Source: Terriglobales bacterium (GTDB lineage Bacteria > Acidobacteriota > Terriglobia > Terriglobales > Acidobacteriaceae). From it: DNA of 64,000 nt. The stretch covers positions 39,458-103,457 of the forward strand of contig DASRFG010000010.1 of the NCBI GenBank assembly GCA_035651655.1, given 5' to 3'. Within the stretch, counting starts at the first letter, position 1, and each line of letters starts with the position of its first letter. The notes under the pieces are model-generated. The model made no database searches. It saw only the letters and a list, made by a program, of their open reading frames with translations, and was not told the DNA's origin. Both the position numbers and the translations under genes were made by a program. Below are positions 15,413-25,377 of the stretch, piece after piece.

Positions 15413-18400
15413 TCACTCAGTTAAGCGCTTAATTCCCCATTCTATCCCCTTCTGGGCGTTCCGAAGGTACTGCCAGTTTCGAACGAAGTTCAAGGTCATC
15501 GCGGTTGCCGGAATTCCATAGGACTCCGCGTAAGAATACACTGCCCTCCAAGCACTCACGCCTAACGTGTTCAGACCGGGAACGGCGGTGGGGGCTGCCG
15601 CCATCGCAGTCCACGCAGCCCAAAAGGCGGGCTTTGTAATCGGTGCTGCCCTCCGGTATACCTCGGGCAACACACCTTGGCCTATGGAGCCGATCGGCTG
15701 GTCCCCGGGTGCAAGACCCGGGTACATACCGTTAATTCTATGCGACTGGTCACCGTTCACAACCCAAGAGAGACTGAAAGGGTCCCAGGAACATCCCATA
15801 TCGATGCGCTGGCCGACACAATTCAGAGTTAGTTCAGGAGTCGGCGTCTTCGTAATATAGTTACCCCCGGTTGCATACGTTGAATCATTCCAACTCTTCC
15901 CATTTGCAACAGGGGACCCAAAGGGTCCTATTCCGCCATTTTGTCGGCAGAAAGGATCAACGCCGCAAGCGGAGAGGCTTGCTCCGCCACGATCGCTTTG
16001 ATCAAAACTATTTGAGCCGTAGAACTCACTAAATACCCGATCTCCTCCCTGGCTGGCCGCGCCTGCTCCGCCTCCATCGCAGGGACCTCCTCCCAGTGTT
16101 GCTACTATGCAATCCAGCATGCCCAAAGGATCGACCGCATTTACTGAATTGTTGCGCACATAGGCATATCGATTCCATGTCTGAGGGTTTTGAAGATCAA
16201 CAGCGCCCAATCCGGCTGGATCAGGGGAGGTCCAGCGACCTAGTGCGGAATTGGACATTCGCGCCAAGCTGTAGTCCAGACCTGTCTCCGTGTCACGTTT
16301 TTTGCCAGTAAACTTTAGGTCATTGGCCACGGTATTCGTGATCACCCGCTCCCCACCAAACGGATAATAATCAGATTCCTGCTGCGTGACGCCCGTCGCA
16401 TTTGTCATGACCCGCCCGGATCCCAATGCATCAGCAAAATAGTAATACACTGATCCATTGCTATCCCGGCGAGCCACTCGCAAGCTGCCGAACCAGATGT
16501 ACTCCTTGGTTACATTTCCGCTGAGATCACTCTCAAATAACAACGAGTGACCGCCGTTAAACCAATCCAACTCACCATTGCTCTTTTGGACGCGCCAGCC
16601 GAGCCCATCATAGGTGTAGTTCACACCGGCAGCTGACTTCTGCTTTCCTTCAGCATCGAAAGCATAAGATGTCCCAGTGCCATCCGCCGTCATATTCCCG
16701 GCAGCATCGTAAGAAAACCCGGTATTTGTGATCCTGTTGCTCGTGTTTACCGATAAGCTCAGTGATGGTGCGGAGCATTGTGTCACATTTGCGTTCAACA
16801 AATTCGCGTAACGGTCGTATCCGAAACTTTGTCCCCAGCAATCTGTTCCTGAAGTCGCTTGGGTCTTTGCTGTGGCGACTCGGTTCATGTAATCGTAAGT
16901 AAATAGTTGTGTGCGGCCTGCGTTGCGATTGTTGGTAATGGATGCTACATTGCCGTTATTACTTCCACCGCCTAGATCGTAGTTATAACTTAGATCTAGA
17001 ACGGTTCCGTTTGATGACATTGCCTTGGTTGCGCTCAGCTGTAGCCGATTATTGTATCCGTACGTGAGCGTGATTCCGGCAAACCCGCCGTTCACCTTGC
17101 CGTAAATGAGAGAAGCCAGTGCTCCCTGTGGAGCATAGATCGCTGTAGCGGAATAATTTATCGCGTTCGCTGTGTCCGTTGCCGAGATCAGGCGGGCTGC
17201 GTTGCTGTATGCATACGTTACAATTCGTCCGCTTGGGTACGTCTCAGAAGCTAGCGACCCGTCCAGATTGTAGCTGTAGGATATGGTTTTCGTAATGCCA
17301 GCAACAGTTCGTCTCTCACTGAGAATTCTTCCGCAGGTATCATAGCTCCAGGCGGTTTGTCCTGAACCGTCGCTCATCCCTGTGCGTCGACCTTTGCCAT
17401 TGGTGATTGTCAAGCCGTTATAACTTGTCTGGTCGTAAAAATATGAAACAGCTGGGGTCGTGTCTGAATACGTCTTGCCAGTTATACGATTCTCCGCATC
17501 GTACGTGAAAGTAATCGTAACCCCTCGTGAATCCGTTTTGCGGCACAGAAGACTTGGATCGCCACTGCACAGCGCCCCCGCTGACGTCGTGTAGTAGTAA
17601 TTCGTAACACCGGACTCAGGATTAGTTTCTGAAGTCATGCGAGACAGCGCATCATAGGTGTAGCTTCGCGTCTCGCTTCCCTGAACAACGTTAATGAGAT
17701 CGTCCAAACCGTCATACCCGTAGCAGGTCGCCACAGTCAAATTATTGCTCGAATCCGCCTCGTCCACTTCGATCAGTTTGTCATGGTCATTCAACCACTT
17801 TTGCCGCTTTTTACCTGCCTCGTCTACGGCCAAAACTGGGTAGCCGATACCATATGTGGCGGTTGAACACAGCTGCGAACTCGCCCCGCCATTGCTCGAT
17901 ACTGCCGTCCCGTAGTACGTATGTGCGACATTGCCGTCCGTGTGCTGCAATGAAGCGACATGATCGATCCCGTCGTACGTAGTCGTGTCGGAGCCGTATG
18001 TGGGATCAGATGTGGAACGGTAAGGGTTCGTCGTTACCTGAAGCCGCCCGGTCGTATCGTAGCTAGTATCTGAGTTGGTTGCACCATCAGGATCGCTTAG
18101 CAAGGTGGTCCGACTAGCACGTCCCCATGTGTCGAGCAATTGTTGATCGTGACGGCAACTCGTGCACGAGCTTGAGGCAGTGGTCGACGTGATGCCCGTG
18201 TAGGTATCCACTTGTGTTTCCGAACTCGCGGGATACGTTAAGAGGGTCCACCCACGGTTACCATTGGTCAGAGGCAGGTATGTATGTGTTGGGCGTTCCA
18301 TGGAATCCATGAAATGCGAATACGAGTCAGCAAGGTTTTGATCCTTGGCCATCGCCTGCTTGCCGGTGCCAAAATAGTAACCATACGTGGTCGCCCCTGA

Positions 18401-20266
18401 TAGAGGCCGTGTCATTTGCGTCAGGTAGGCATTGGATGGGTTCGAACCAATTGAAGACGGAGGATTGGAACCGTTGTCGTTGTAGAACCTATCAACAAAA
18501 CTGAACGTAGTTGCTGGATTATTTCTCGGATCAACTGTCTGCACCAATTGTCCAGTGGTGTCGTAGAAATTAGTTGTGCTCAGAAATGTTGATCCCGTCA
18601 ACCAGCGCTGGACCAACGTTACGTTTCCTCGAATGGTGTTCCCTGTCCCATAATTTGTATCGTCATGCTGGACAATGCCCGTCTTTGAGGTCAGAGCGGT
18701 GGAATCATAAGTATTTCTCGTTTGCGCAAGTTGGGTACTAGCGCCATCCTGCACAGTGAAGACTGCGACTTTATTCAGAATGTTCTTTGCCACGTACTGC
18801 GTATAATTCGTATAGCCAGAACCCGATACAAACGACCAAAAGTATTTCCTGTCCGGATTTGGCGGCTGGGTTCCGATGTAATATTTCCACTCAAGAACTG
18901 AGGTGATATTTCCGAACTGTGCGCTGTCGTAGGAATATGTCTTTCTAGTGTTGACGTTTCCTGCAGGCGTAGGCAGCATTACGACAGAACTGGTAAGCCG
19001 AATGAATGAGGGCTGGGACATATCGTAATTCAGAGTGGTGTCCCGAAGTACCGTTCCAGTGGGTGGGCCAGAGTATTCGACAGTGTGAGTGTTCCAGGCA
19101 CCATAACTGTTAAGCGTGAAGGTATAGACAGTGGCATCGCCACTCGGCTTGGTAACAGTCACCTTTTGTTTGCAATTTTCCGTGCCCGGTGCACAGGTAG
19201 TGATCACGGCGGGAGTATAGGACCATGTGCCACCGGCAGCAATGTAGCCGGTAGCCCAACGATTTATGTTACCTTTTGCATCCTGGAAGTTCGTATAACT
19301 GAACGTAACCGTCCCTCCTGTGGGCAAAACCATACTAGTAAGCTCGCCGTAGGAGTCATAGTGAAACTGATAGCTTGTCCCATCAGGCAATGCGATCGAT
19401 TGAGTCTGCGCTACTGTGCTTGAGCCTTCGGTAACTCCTGACTGTCCAAAATTAGTAGTGATGACAACGCTTGTGAATGGTTCCGAATAATCATTCGTCG
19501 TATTTTGTGAATTTGAAAGTGAGTAGGTGCATACACCGCTCAAGCAAACAGCAGGGTGTACGGGTTGCCGGTATAAGGTATCTATCACATAAGTAGTGCC
19601 ATCGTTTGGGTCAAAGCTGATGAAGTTGCCATTGGCATCTCCCGTAATCGAGAATCCACTAATTGGATCTGGAGGCGTGAACTGGGTCCCATCGGGATAG
19701 TATACAGTTGAAGAAGTTGGACCAACCGAAATCATGAATCCAGACGAATCGTTTGCGTATGCGGTGGGAGTTGAAGGCGGAAGTGTGCAACCACTAGGGG
19801 GATTGCCGTCTTCCACAATCTGCGCGGCAAAGGTGTGCGTAGTGCCGTTTTCGTCTATCCAGGTGTAATTCGATAAGATATAGTACCCGGACGCGCCGCA
19901 GGGGACAAATGTTACCGAGTTGTTAACGGAAACGTCGGCGTAGCCATTGGAAAAGCGCCAGCCATCAGTACTCGCTCTCCAAATTTTAGAGGGACCGGAG
20001 CTATCGATGTACCATATGCGGCTGTTATATACGAACTTCTCCTGAAGTGTCCTGCCTCCCCGTTGAGGAAAACCCCTCACAGGAATCTCGATATGGAGGT
20101 TTCCATTGGCCACATTGATGACGCCATTCTTCACCGGCAAGGCTGTAGTGAATGTGGGAAGCCCCGTAGAGGAAAGATAGTTTTGAGAATGGGCGCTCGG
20201 CAATATCATACAAAGCGTAACCATGAGAACAACCAAGCGAATGTGTTGCTGACAAATCGTATTCAT
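15413..20266 (-). CDS. RHS/YD-repeat secreted protein with variable C-terminal tip
   Basis: 1617 aa from ATG 20266 (AAAGGA upstream); a GTG at 20284 is an alternative. A signal peptide (IRLVVLMVTLCMILPSAHS) is followed by a beta-rich N-terminal region and, from about residue 700, many YD/RHS repeats such as YDAAGNMTADGTGTSYAFD. The conserved RHS core ends with NRYAYVRNNSVNAVDPLG at about residue 1450. RHS proteins form a shell that encloses a C-terminal tip cleaved off after this core. Here the tip is about 180 residues, rich in Gly and aromatic residues, with no toxin domain I recognise. A small membrane protein gene follows directly. Polymorphic toxin function is family-based inference. Confidence 0.85.
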   Translation of the reverse strand: MNTICQQHIRLVVLMVTLCMILPSAHSQNYLSSTGLPTFTTALPVKNGVINVANGNLHIEIPVRGFPQRGGRTLQEKFVYNSRIWYIDSSGPSKIWRASTDGWRFSNGYADVSVNNSVTFVPCGASGYYILSNYTWIDENGTTHTFAAQIVEDGNPPSGCTLPPSTPTAYANDSSGFMISVGPTSSTVYYPDGTQFTPPDPISGFSITGDANGNFISFDPNDGTTYVIDTLYRQPVHPAVCLSGVCTYSLSNSQNTTNDYSEPFTSVVITTNFGQSGVTEGSSTVAQTQSIALPDGTSYQFHYDSYGELTSMVLPTGGTVTFSYTNFQDAKGNINRWATGYIAAGGTWSYTPAVITTCAPGTENCKQKVTVTKPSGDATVYTFTLNSYGAWNTHTVEYSGPPTGTVLRDTTLNYDMSQPSFIRLTSSVVMLPTPAGNVNTRKTYSYDSAQFGNITSVLEWKYYIGTQPPNPDRKYFWSFVSGSGYTNYTQYVAKNILNKVAVFTVQDGASTQLAQTRNTYDSTALTSKTGIVQHDDTNYGTGNTIRGNVTLVQRWLTGSTFLSTTNFYDTTGQLVQTVDPRNNPATTFSFVDRFYNDNGSNPPSSIGSNPSNAYLTQMTRPLSGATTYGYYFGTGKQAMAKDQNLADSYSHFMDSMERPTHTYLPLTNGNRGWTLLTYPASSETQVDTYTGITSTTASSSCTSCRHDQQLLDTWGRASRTTLLSDPDGATNSDTSYDTTGRLQVTTNPYRSTSDPTYGSDTTTYDGIDHVASLQHTDGNVAHTYYGTAVSSNGGASSQLCSTATYGIGYPVLAVDEAGKKRQKWLNDHDKLIEVDEADSSNNLTVATCYGYDGLDDLINVVQGSETRSYTYDALSRMTSETNPESGVTNYYYTTSAGALCSGDPSLLCRKTDSRGVTITFTYDAENRITGKTYSDTTPAVSYFYDQTSYNGLTITNGKGRRTGMSDGSGQTAWSYDTCGRILSERRTVAGITKTISYSYNLDGSLASETYPSGRIVTYAYSNAARLISATDTANAINYSATAIYAPQGALASLIYGKVNGGFAGITLTYGYNNRLQLSATKAMSSNGTVLDLSYNYDLGGGSNNGNVASITNNRNAGRTQLFTYDYMNRVATAKTQATSGTDCWGQSFGYDRYANLLNANVTQCSAPSLSLSVNTSNRITNTGFSYDAAGNMTADGTGTSYAFDAEGKQKSAAGVNYTYDGLGWRVQKSNGELDWFNGGHSLLFESDLSGNVTKEYIWFGSLRVARRDSNGSVYYYFADALGSGRVMTNATGVTQQESDYYPFGGERVITNTVANDLKFTGKKRDTETGLDYSLARMSNSALGRWTSPDPAGLGAVDLQNPQTWNRYAYVRNNSVNAVDPLGMLDCIVATLGGGPCDGGGAGAASQGGDRVFSEFYGSNSFDQSDRGGASLSACGVDPFCRQNGGIGPFGSPVANGKSWNDSTYATGGNYITKTPTPELTLNCVGQRIDMGCSWDPFSLSWVVNGDQSHRINGMYPGLAPGDQPIGSIGQGVLPEVYRRAAPITKPAFWAAWTAMAAAPTAVPGLNTLGVSAWRAVYSYAESYGIPATAMTLNFVRNWQYLRNAQKGIEWGIKRLTE

Positions 20267-20302
20267 TGCCAATGTCCTTTCCACAAAACAATCTCAGAAC
20301 GC

Positions 20303-21097
20303 TTAAAAGCGAAAGTCCGCATCAGTTAGTCCGGTGTTGAAGGTGACACTATTTAGCTGCAAGGACCAAGTGCGGTTTGTATCGAGCGTCTCGGCAATGG
20401 AGAACGGTACTAGGCTCCCGTTTACGACTCGGAAATCGGAGTAGTAGACGGCATGTGGAATATCCCGCGTCATCGTTTCGTTCGGGTGTGTCTGATTGTG
20501 AACAGCGACGATGGCGAAAGTGTTCGGGTCGATGAAGTAGTTCATGGCAGCAAGATGGCTCAGTTTGTTATCGGGAAGCTGCGGTTGGACAGCGACCTCG
20601 TGAAACTTCCCGCCGCGCATAGCGATTGTCTTGGCAGAGATCGTGAGGTTATGCCCGAGAGCCGCCTCCATCATTCTCAGCCCGGGAAACGTTAGCGCTC
20701 TTAGGCCTATGGCATTGTGATAAGGAATTTGCGAGATGGTACCGTCGATTTCTTTCACCTGACCGAAGTCATTGCTTACGGCCCAAGAACGCACTCCTCC
20801 AGCCACTTTGGCATCTAAGCGAAACTGGGCTGTGCCCCGGCCTCGGATTGTGGCCTCACCCTTTACCTCCTTGCCCGCCCAATAGTAGGTGATAGTGCCG
20901 ACGCCCACGTAATCTCGGATTTGACTCAGCGCAGCGGTTCCTCCGGCGGCAGCTAAGCTTGCTTGTAGGACCTCGGCCGCTTGCGCACGGGTCATGGGCG
21001 TGGCTGAAAATGTGCTATGCGAGGATTTCTTTGCAGTCTGAGCAATTGCCAAGCTGGCAAAGGGCAAGAGAACCGCGAGCAGCCGTAAAGCTCTCAT
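20303..21097 (-). CDS. Secreted LolA-like protein
   Basis: 264 aa, ATG 21097 with GAGGTG upstream. Signal peptide MRALRLLAVLLPFASLAIAQ. The mature part begins with a helix (TRAQAAEVLQASLAAAGGTA) and continues in beta strands with IRDYVGVGTITYYWAGKEV and HAVYYSDFRVVNGSLVPFSI, the pattern of outer-membrane lipoprotein-sorting (LolA/LppX-like) half-barrels. Such folds bind lipid or lipoprotein tails in the periplasm. It lies 36 bp before the RHS gene on the same strand, so it may assist export or folding of the RHS protein; this is inference. Confidence 0.65.
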   Translation of the reverse strand: MRALRLLAVLLPFASLAIAQTAKKSSHSTFSATPMTRAQAAEVLQASLAAAGGTAALSQIRDYVGVGTITYYWAGKEVKGEATIRGRGTAQFRLDAKVAGGVRSWAVSNDFGQVKEIDGTISQIPYHNAIGLRALTFPGLRMMEAALGHNLTISAKTIAMRGGKFHEVAVQPQLPDNKLSHLAAMNYFIDPNTFAIVAVHNQTHPNETMTRDIPHAVYYSDFRVVNGSLVPFSIAETLDTNRTWSLQLNSVTFNTGLTDADFRF

Positions 21098-21120
21098 ATT
21101 TTCACCTCAGATCAATCTGG

Positions 21121-21549
21121 CTACGCAGCCGCGATGGCTGCTTTGGTGTCGGGCAGGGGAACATTTGCCGTCGTGGGACTTGGAGACATAACCGGTGTGG
21201 CAGCGCCAGCCAGTACCTCCACGAGCGTCGCCAGCTCTTGCGGGTTCACCGGCTCGTCCAAATACAAGTCGGCATATGGGTCACCAGCCTGGAATGCCTC
21301 CGCCAATTTTCGTGAAATAACAACAACCGGCGCACTGCCGATCTGCTTCGCGGCACGGAGCACACGCAATCCATGCTTGTGTTTCGTGTTGTAGTCAGTG
21401 ACGACAACATCGAAATGGTCGTTTCCGAGCTGCCTGATCGCCTCTCGTATGGAGTAACAGCCAGTCACTTGGTGATGAGCTGTCTGCAAAATGCGGGAGA
21501 TCTGTGATACGTGACTCCGTTTTTCCGCGAAACAAAAGACCGTAGCCAT
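21121..21549 (-). CDS. Response-regulator receiver domain protein
   Basis: 142 aa, a stand-alone CheY-like receiver. D52 in DVVVTDYNTKHKHG is the phosphoacceptor, and VVVISRKLAEAF supplies the Ser of the switch. The Lys that normally precedes the conserved cis-Pro (xKP) is replaced by Glu (YLDEPVNPQEL), so phosphorylation-dependent switching may be altered. A low-complexity Thr/Pro/Ala tail of about 30 residues ends the protein. It is the first gene of the minus-strand group leading to the RHS gene, 23 bp before the LolA-like gene. Confidence 0.8.
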   Translation of the reverse strand: MATVFCFAEKRSHVSQISRILQTAHHQVTGCYSIREAIRQLGNDHFDVVVTDYNTKHKHGLRVLRAAKQIGSAPVVVISRKLAEAFQAGDPYADLYLDEPVNPQELATLVEVLAGAATPVMSPSPTTANVPLPDTKAAIAAA

Positions 21550-22023
21550 CGAACTGCCTCCGGTTTAGCGCACACTCCAAGCGCGACGCGTGTTTGCTTT
21601 GGTTGCGTGGTCCCAGATCTGAATTAGGAACTCAAGCTTCTAGGCGGAGATTTGCTCGGGCGGACAACTGTGGAAGACAAATTGGAACGCAGATTACAGA
21701 AAGAGTTCTGGCGCTGAGCGTTCATTGGGACTGCCTCCAGGATTACGGGGGCCCGTTCGTTATGGCGGGGAGCGCGGCAGGGGAAGCCACAACCAGGTAC
21801 TCTGGCGAGCAACTCTGGTTCCAACTGTTGGTGGATTTCAAAATACGTCGATATGTTATTTCTTCTTAACAACTTTCAGCACAAGTCGAATCGGTGACAC
21901 TGGCATCCGGCGGGTCGTGCCTTCACACATTTGTGGCATGAAAGTGCTCATCTGTGGAATGCGTTCTGTTTGTAGAATTCTAATGTGTCTCACAAGAAGA
22001 CGACAACAATGTGTACGCCTTTC
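21550..22023. other. Intergenic region between the RHS cluster and the phage-like module
   Basis: About 470 bases without a supported gene. It is a plausible location for the left boundary of the phage-like module, but I see no clear direct repeat here. Confidence 0.35.
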
Positions 22024-23493
22024 TTATGCGGGGACCGACGGCGAACGGCGCTTGTCTATTTGCTGCTCCCAAAATTGGATCAACCCGCGGCCCGGCCCCA
22101 GATAGCGCTGTTTCGCCCAATCTAACGCCTGCGAGGTAGAATCGGTCTGATCGTCGTGCTTGCTTTTAGGGAACGTGGTTAGTTCATGAAGGTATTCAGC
22201 TAGCCAAACTGCTTTTGGAGGCAGGAACACAAATCCGTTCTCAATGGTGGCGGAGGCCGAGTGCAAGCGCATGATTTTGTCCATGGTGGGTGCGTAGCGA
22301 GTCACGCCATGCACCCGTTCGTAGACCAGCTCCTGAATCAATTGGGTTCCCGAGGCTTTGTCCTCAATTAAGACGTTGATGGGACGAAACTCTTCCGCTT
22401 GGGCATGCACAGCCCGTTTGAGTTCGGGATAATCCATGCGTTTGCGCAATACATGCAGGAGGTAAAGCTGTCTATTTTGCATTCCCCAAGTGGTACAGAC
22501 GCTAAAATCGCTCAATTCAGTGTTCTTGTTTGCGGTATCCCAACTCTGAAAAACCAGCTCAAACGTGGGAGGCAGATCAGCGGGAGTGTAGTACTGGAAC
22601 CAGGACTGTTTTATCATGCCCCCGCCGAGCGGAGCGGGCGCCTGCTGATACTGACCAGCAAAGTTGTATTCACCTTGGGTTTCGCGCAAATGCTGGAGTA
22701 GCTCTAATGGTTCCCGCTGGGGATGGAGTGCTTCTCCAAGCCTGCGTCGGACCGTTCGACTCTTGAACAGCGTAGGAATCACGTGGATCTCGTCTTCTTC
22801 CGCAATGGCTGGAAAGCAAAGCGATTCCCACGATTCTTGAGCTTTGACATGCCCCACCAGGTCATCTTCGTGGAGCCGCTGCATGATAAGAATGATGCAG
22901 CCGTTGCGCTTGTCGTTGAGGCGGCTGTAAAGGGTGTGATCGTACCAATCGTTTACCGCCGTGCGTTGAGACTCCGATAAAGCTTCATCGGGTTTGAGCG
23001 GATCATCGATAATGAGGAAATCTGCACCTCGACCCGTTAGCACGCCCCCGACAGAGGTCGCCAGTCGGAAGCCCTTCTCGGTAGTCATAAACTCCTGTAC
23101 AGCCTGTCTTTGTGGGGAGAGTCGTGCCCCCGGAAAGAGCCGTTGGTACCAGTCGCTGGCCAGCAGGGCGCGGCAGTCAATGGCGTGCTTGTTGGCCAGA
23201 TCTTGCGCATAACTGGCGCAGATCACCTGAGTGCTGGGGTTATGGCCGAGGAGCCAGGCTACGAAAGCGACCGATGCGCAGTGCGATTTTAGCGAGCGAG
23301 GCGGAACATTGATGATGAGCCGCCTGGTTTCGCCGCGACGGCAGGACTCCAATCCGGCGGCGATCTTCTCGATGTGCCAATTGGGCCAGAAAGTAGTTTG
23401 AGGATTCAGCTCATGGAAGCTGCGCTCCAGGAAGGTAAAGAAGTCCCGGCGCAGAATGACACGGTATTCCTCGGGGGTCACTTCAGGATTCAT
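22024..23493 (-). CDS. terL: Phage terminase large subunit
   Basis: 489 aa, full length for the family. The ATPase half has a deviant Walker A at residues 63-70 (VPPRSLKS) and Walker B FLIIDDPL. The nuclease half has acidic residues in FQSWDTANKNTELSDFSV, LIEDKASGTQ and KHDDQTDSTSQALDW. TerL packages DNA into capsids. No portal, capsid or tail gene is present, so this is a partial or specialised element. Its start overlaps the end of the DUF5681 gene by 11 bases. Confidence 0.92.
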   Translation of the reverse strand: MNPEVTPEEYRVILRRDFFTFLERSFHELNPQTTFWPNWHIEKIAAGLESCRRGETRRLIINVPPRSLKSHCASVAFVAWLLGHNPSTQVICASYAQDLANKHAIDCRALLASDWYQRLFPGARLSPQRQAVQEFMTTEKGFRLATSVGGVLTGRGADFLIIDDPLKPDEALSESQRTAVNDWYDHTLYSRLNDKRNGCIILIMQRLHEDDLVGHVKAQESWESLCFPAIAEEDEIHVIPTLFKSRTVRRRLGEALHPQREPLELLQHLRETQGEYNFAGQYQQAPAPLGGGMIKQSWFQYYTPADLPPTFELVFQSWDTANKNTELSDFSVCTTWGMQNRQLYLLHVLRKRMDYPELKRAVHAQAEEFRPINVLIEDKASGTQLIQELVYERVHGVTRYAPTMDKIMRLHSASATIENGFVFLPPKAVWLAEYLHELTTFPKSKHDDQTDSTSQALDWAKQRYLGPGRGLIQFWEQQIDKRRSPSVPA

Positions 23494-24007
23494 GCGTTCC
23501 GCCTTTTCCCTCGTCTTCTCGAGTGCTTACTAAGCGCTTGCGAACACCTTCCAGTACCTTTAAATCGGCATCTTCCATTGCAGCGGGTTCCGATTCTTGC
23601 CCCTGCGGAATTGGCATTTCCTCCGCCGATCTTTTTACTTGCAAAACCTGCATGATGGCCCGGAGATCGCCGGACGCCGCCTTATTGGTTAGTTGTTTGA
23701 TTGTCGCTTCAAACTTGGTAATCCTCTTCCGTTGACCGTTTTCGTTGATGAGGACCCTTTCATTAAGCGTTTTGGTAAGCACTTTCGAGAGGTTATGCTT
23801 ACCCTTGGGACGGCCTTGCGGGTTGCCCGACTTTCCTTTCTGGAAGCGGGTGTGCGTCGGAGGATTGCAGTAGCCGATAACTTCGGGGATCGAACCTTCC
23901 TTGCGCTTTGGAGCGGCAGTGCGGTCTTTGTTTTCTGGCCCGGATAGAGATTGTTCTTGTTGTCCACGCTGACGATCCGGGATCTGGCCTTCAATCTTTC
24001 TGGGCAT
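23483..24007 (-). CDS. DUF5681 protein, phage small-terminase-like
   Basis: 174 aa from ATG 24007, which has a near-perfect AGGAGG site; the longer frame to 24151 is rejected. The block HTRFQKGKSGNPQGRPKGKH is the DUF5681 signature, seen beside terminase large subunits. Together with its position directly upstream of and overlapping terL, a DNA-recognition role like that of small terminase is plausible. The rest is charged and helical (KFEATIKQLTNKAASGDLRA). The first 319 bases are also covered by the 3' end of the methyltransferase frame. Confidence 0.75.
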   Translation of the reverse strand: MPRKIEGQIPDRQRGQQEQSLSGPENKDRTAAPKRKEGSIPEVIGYCNPPTHTRFQKGKSGNPQGRPKGKHNLSKVLTKTLNERVLINENGQRKRITKFEATIKQLTNKAASGDLRAIMQVLQVKRSAEEMPIPQGQESEPAAMEDADLKVLEGVRKRLVSTREDEGKGGTHES

Positions 24008-25377
24008 TGTGTGACCTCCTGGGCAGCGGTTTCCTCCAATTCCGTGAAGCTCCGGCCCGAATGGCCGTGTAACGCGCTTTGTCCGCTGAAAGACTGCCAG
24101 CGACGAATAATGGCGTCGACGTAGACAGGGTCGAGTTCGATTCCGTAGCAAATGCGGCCGGTCCGTTCCGCTGCGATTACCGTGGTACCGCTACCCAGAA
24201 ACGCGTCGAGAACGATCTCGCCCCTTGCTGAGCAATCCATGATGGCATCCGCTACTAAGGCGGCTGGTTTGACGGTGGGATGCAGGGCAAGCAGATTACC
24301 TTCCGAAGTTGATCGTGAGAAGGAGTTCACGCCCGGGTAGCGCCAGACATTGCTACGATAGCGACCGTACTGGCCCAGTTGGACATTGTTGCGGTGAGTC
24401 CCTATGCCGCTCTTGAATACGAACACCAGCTCATGCTGGCTGCGGTAAAGCGAACCCATCCCGGCATTGTTCTTGGCCCAGACACAAACGTTCTTGAGCT
24501 CAGAGTAGACCTGAGCGCCAGCACTGAGCAGCTCGCCCATATGCCGCCAGTCCATGCAGACAAAGTGAATCGAAGCATCAACGCTGTGGGCCGAGAGCAG
24601 TCCACAGGCCGCAGTCAGAAAATCCATGAACTCCGGCTGGGTCATTTCACCGGAGGCCATTTTGAAATTGGCGTGCTGAATGGCCCCCAGTCCGCTGGCG
24701 TGTCCTGCGATGGGTACGTTGTAGGGCGGATCCGTAAACACCATCGCAGCACGCTTGCTATTCATGAGATTCGCGTAGCTGCTTTGGTTGAGTGCGTTGC
24801 CGCAATAGACGCGGTGCGGTCCGAGTAGCCATAGATCTTCATGGTGGCTGACTTGGGCGCCTGCTTCGGGCAAGGAGTCGGCATTATCCATTCCACCCTC
24901 GACCGCCGGCTCGAGCCCCTCGATGAGTAGGTCGATCTCGCCCATCTCAAAGCCAGTTACATCGATGCTGAAATCGATGTCGGCTTCAGAAAGAGCCTTG
25001 AACTGCTCGGCCAAGAGACCGCCGTCCCAGTCGGCATTCTCGGTGAGCCGGTTATCGGCGATCAGGAAGGCCCTCGCTTGGGCTTCCGTCAGGTGTTCGA
25101 GACTGATGGTCGGCACTTGGGTGAGTTTAAGCAGCCTGCAAGCCTGAAGTCGGCCGTGACCTGCGATGACGCGCAGCTGGGCGTCGACTAGGACCGGAAC
25201 ATTGAAACCGAAGACTTCGATGCTGCGGGAAATTTGTCGGACTTGCTTATCGCTATGTAGTCGCGGGTTCTCAGGATTGGGCCTCAGATCTTTAATGGCA
25301 CGATAGGTGATTGACAGCCGGTGATGAGAGTGTGAAGGGGATTTGAGCTGCTTGCGGGAAGCCATTGGCGCGGACAT
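23689..25377 (-). CDS. ParB-like nuclease domain fused to DNA methyltransferase
   Basis: 562 aa. Residues 22-115 are a ParB/Srx-like domain (LRPNPENPRLHSDKQVRQIS, VIAGHGRLQAC). Residues 185-440 are a beta-class DNA methyltransferase with catalytic DPPY at 216-219 and the AdoMet motif DAFLGSGTTV near 400, predicted to methylate adenine-N6 or cytosine-N4. After ELEETAAQEV the last 115 residues become basic and low in structure and lie over the DUF5681 gene in another frame, so the natural stop has probably been lost. This fusion is common beside DUF5681 and TerL in mobile elements and probably protects element DNA or changes host methylation. Confidence 0.88.
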   Translation of the reverse strand: MSAPMASRKQLKSPSHSHHRLSITYRAIKDLRPNPENPRLHSDKQVRQISRSIEVFGFNVPVLVDAQLRVIAGHGRLQACRLLKLTQVPTISLEHLTEAQARAFLIADNRLTENADWDGGLLAEQFKALSEADIDFSIDVTGFEMGEIDLLIEGLEPAVEGGMDNADSLPEAGAQVSHHEDLWLLGPHRVYCGNALNQSSYANLMNSKRAAMVFTDPPYNVPIAGHASGLGAIQHANFKMASGEMTQPEFMDFLTAACGLLSAHSVDASIHFVCMDWRHMGELLSAGAQVYSELKNVCVWAKNNAGMGSLYRSQHELVFVFKSGIGTHRNNVQLGQYGRYRSNVWRYPGVNSFSRSTSEGNLLALHPTVKPAALVADAIMDCSARGEIVLDAFLGSGTTVIAAERTGRICYGIELDPVYVDAIIRRWQSFSGQSALHGHSGRSFTELEETAAQEVTQCPERLKARSRIVSVDNKNNLYPGQKTKTALPLQSARKVRSPKLSATAILRRTPASRKESRATRKAVPRVSITSRKCLPKRLMKGSSSTKTVNGRGLPSLKRQSNN

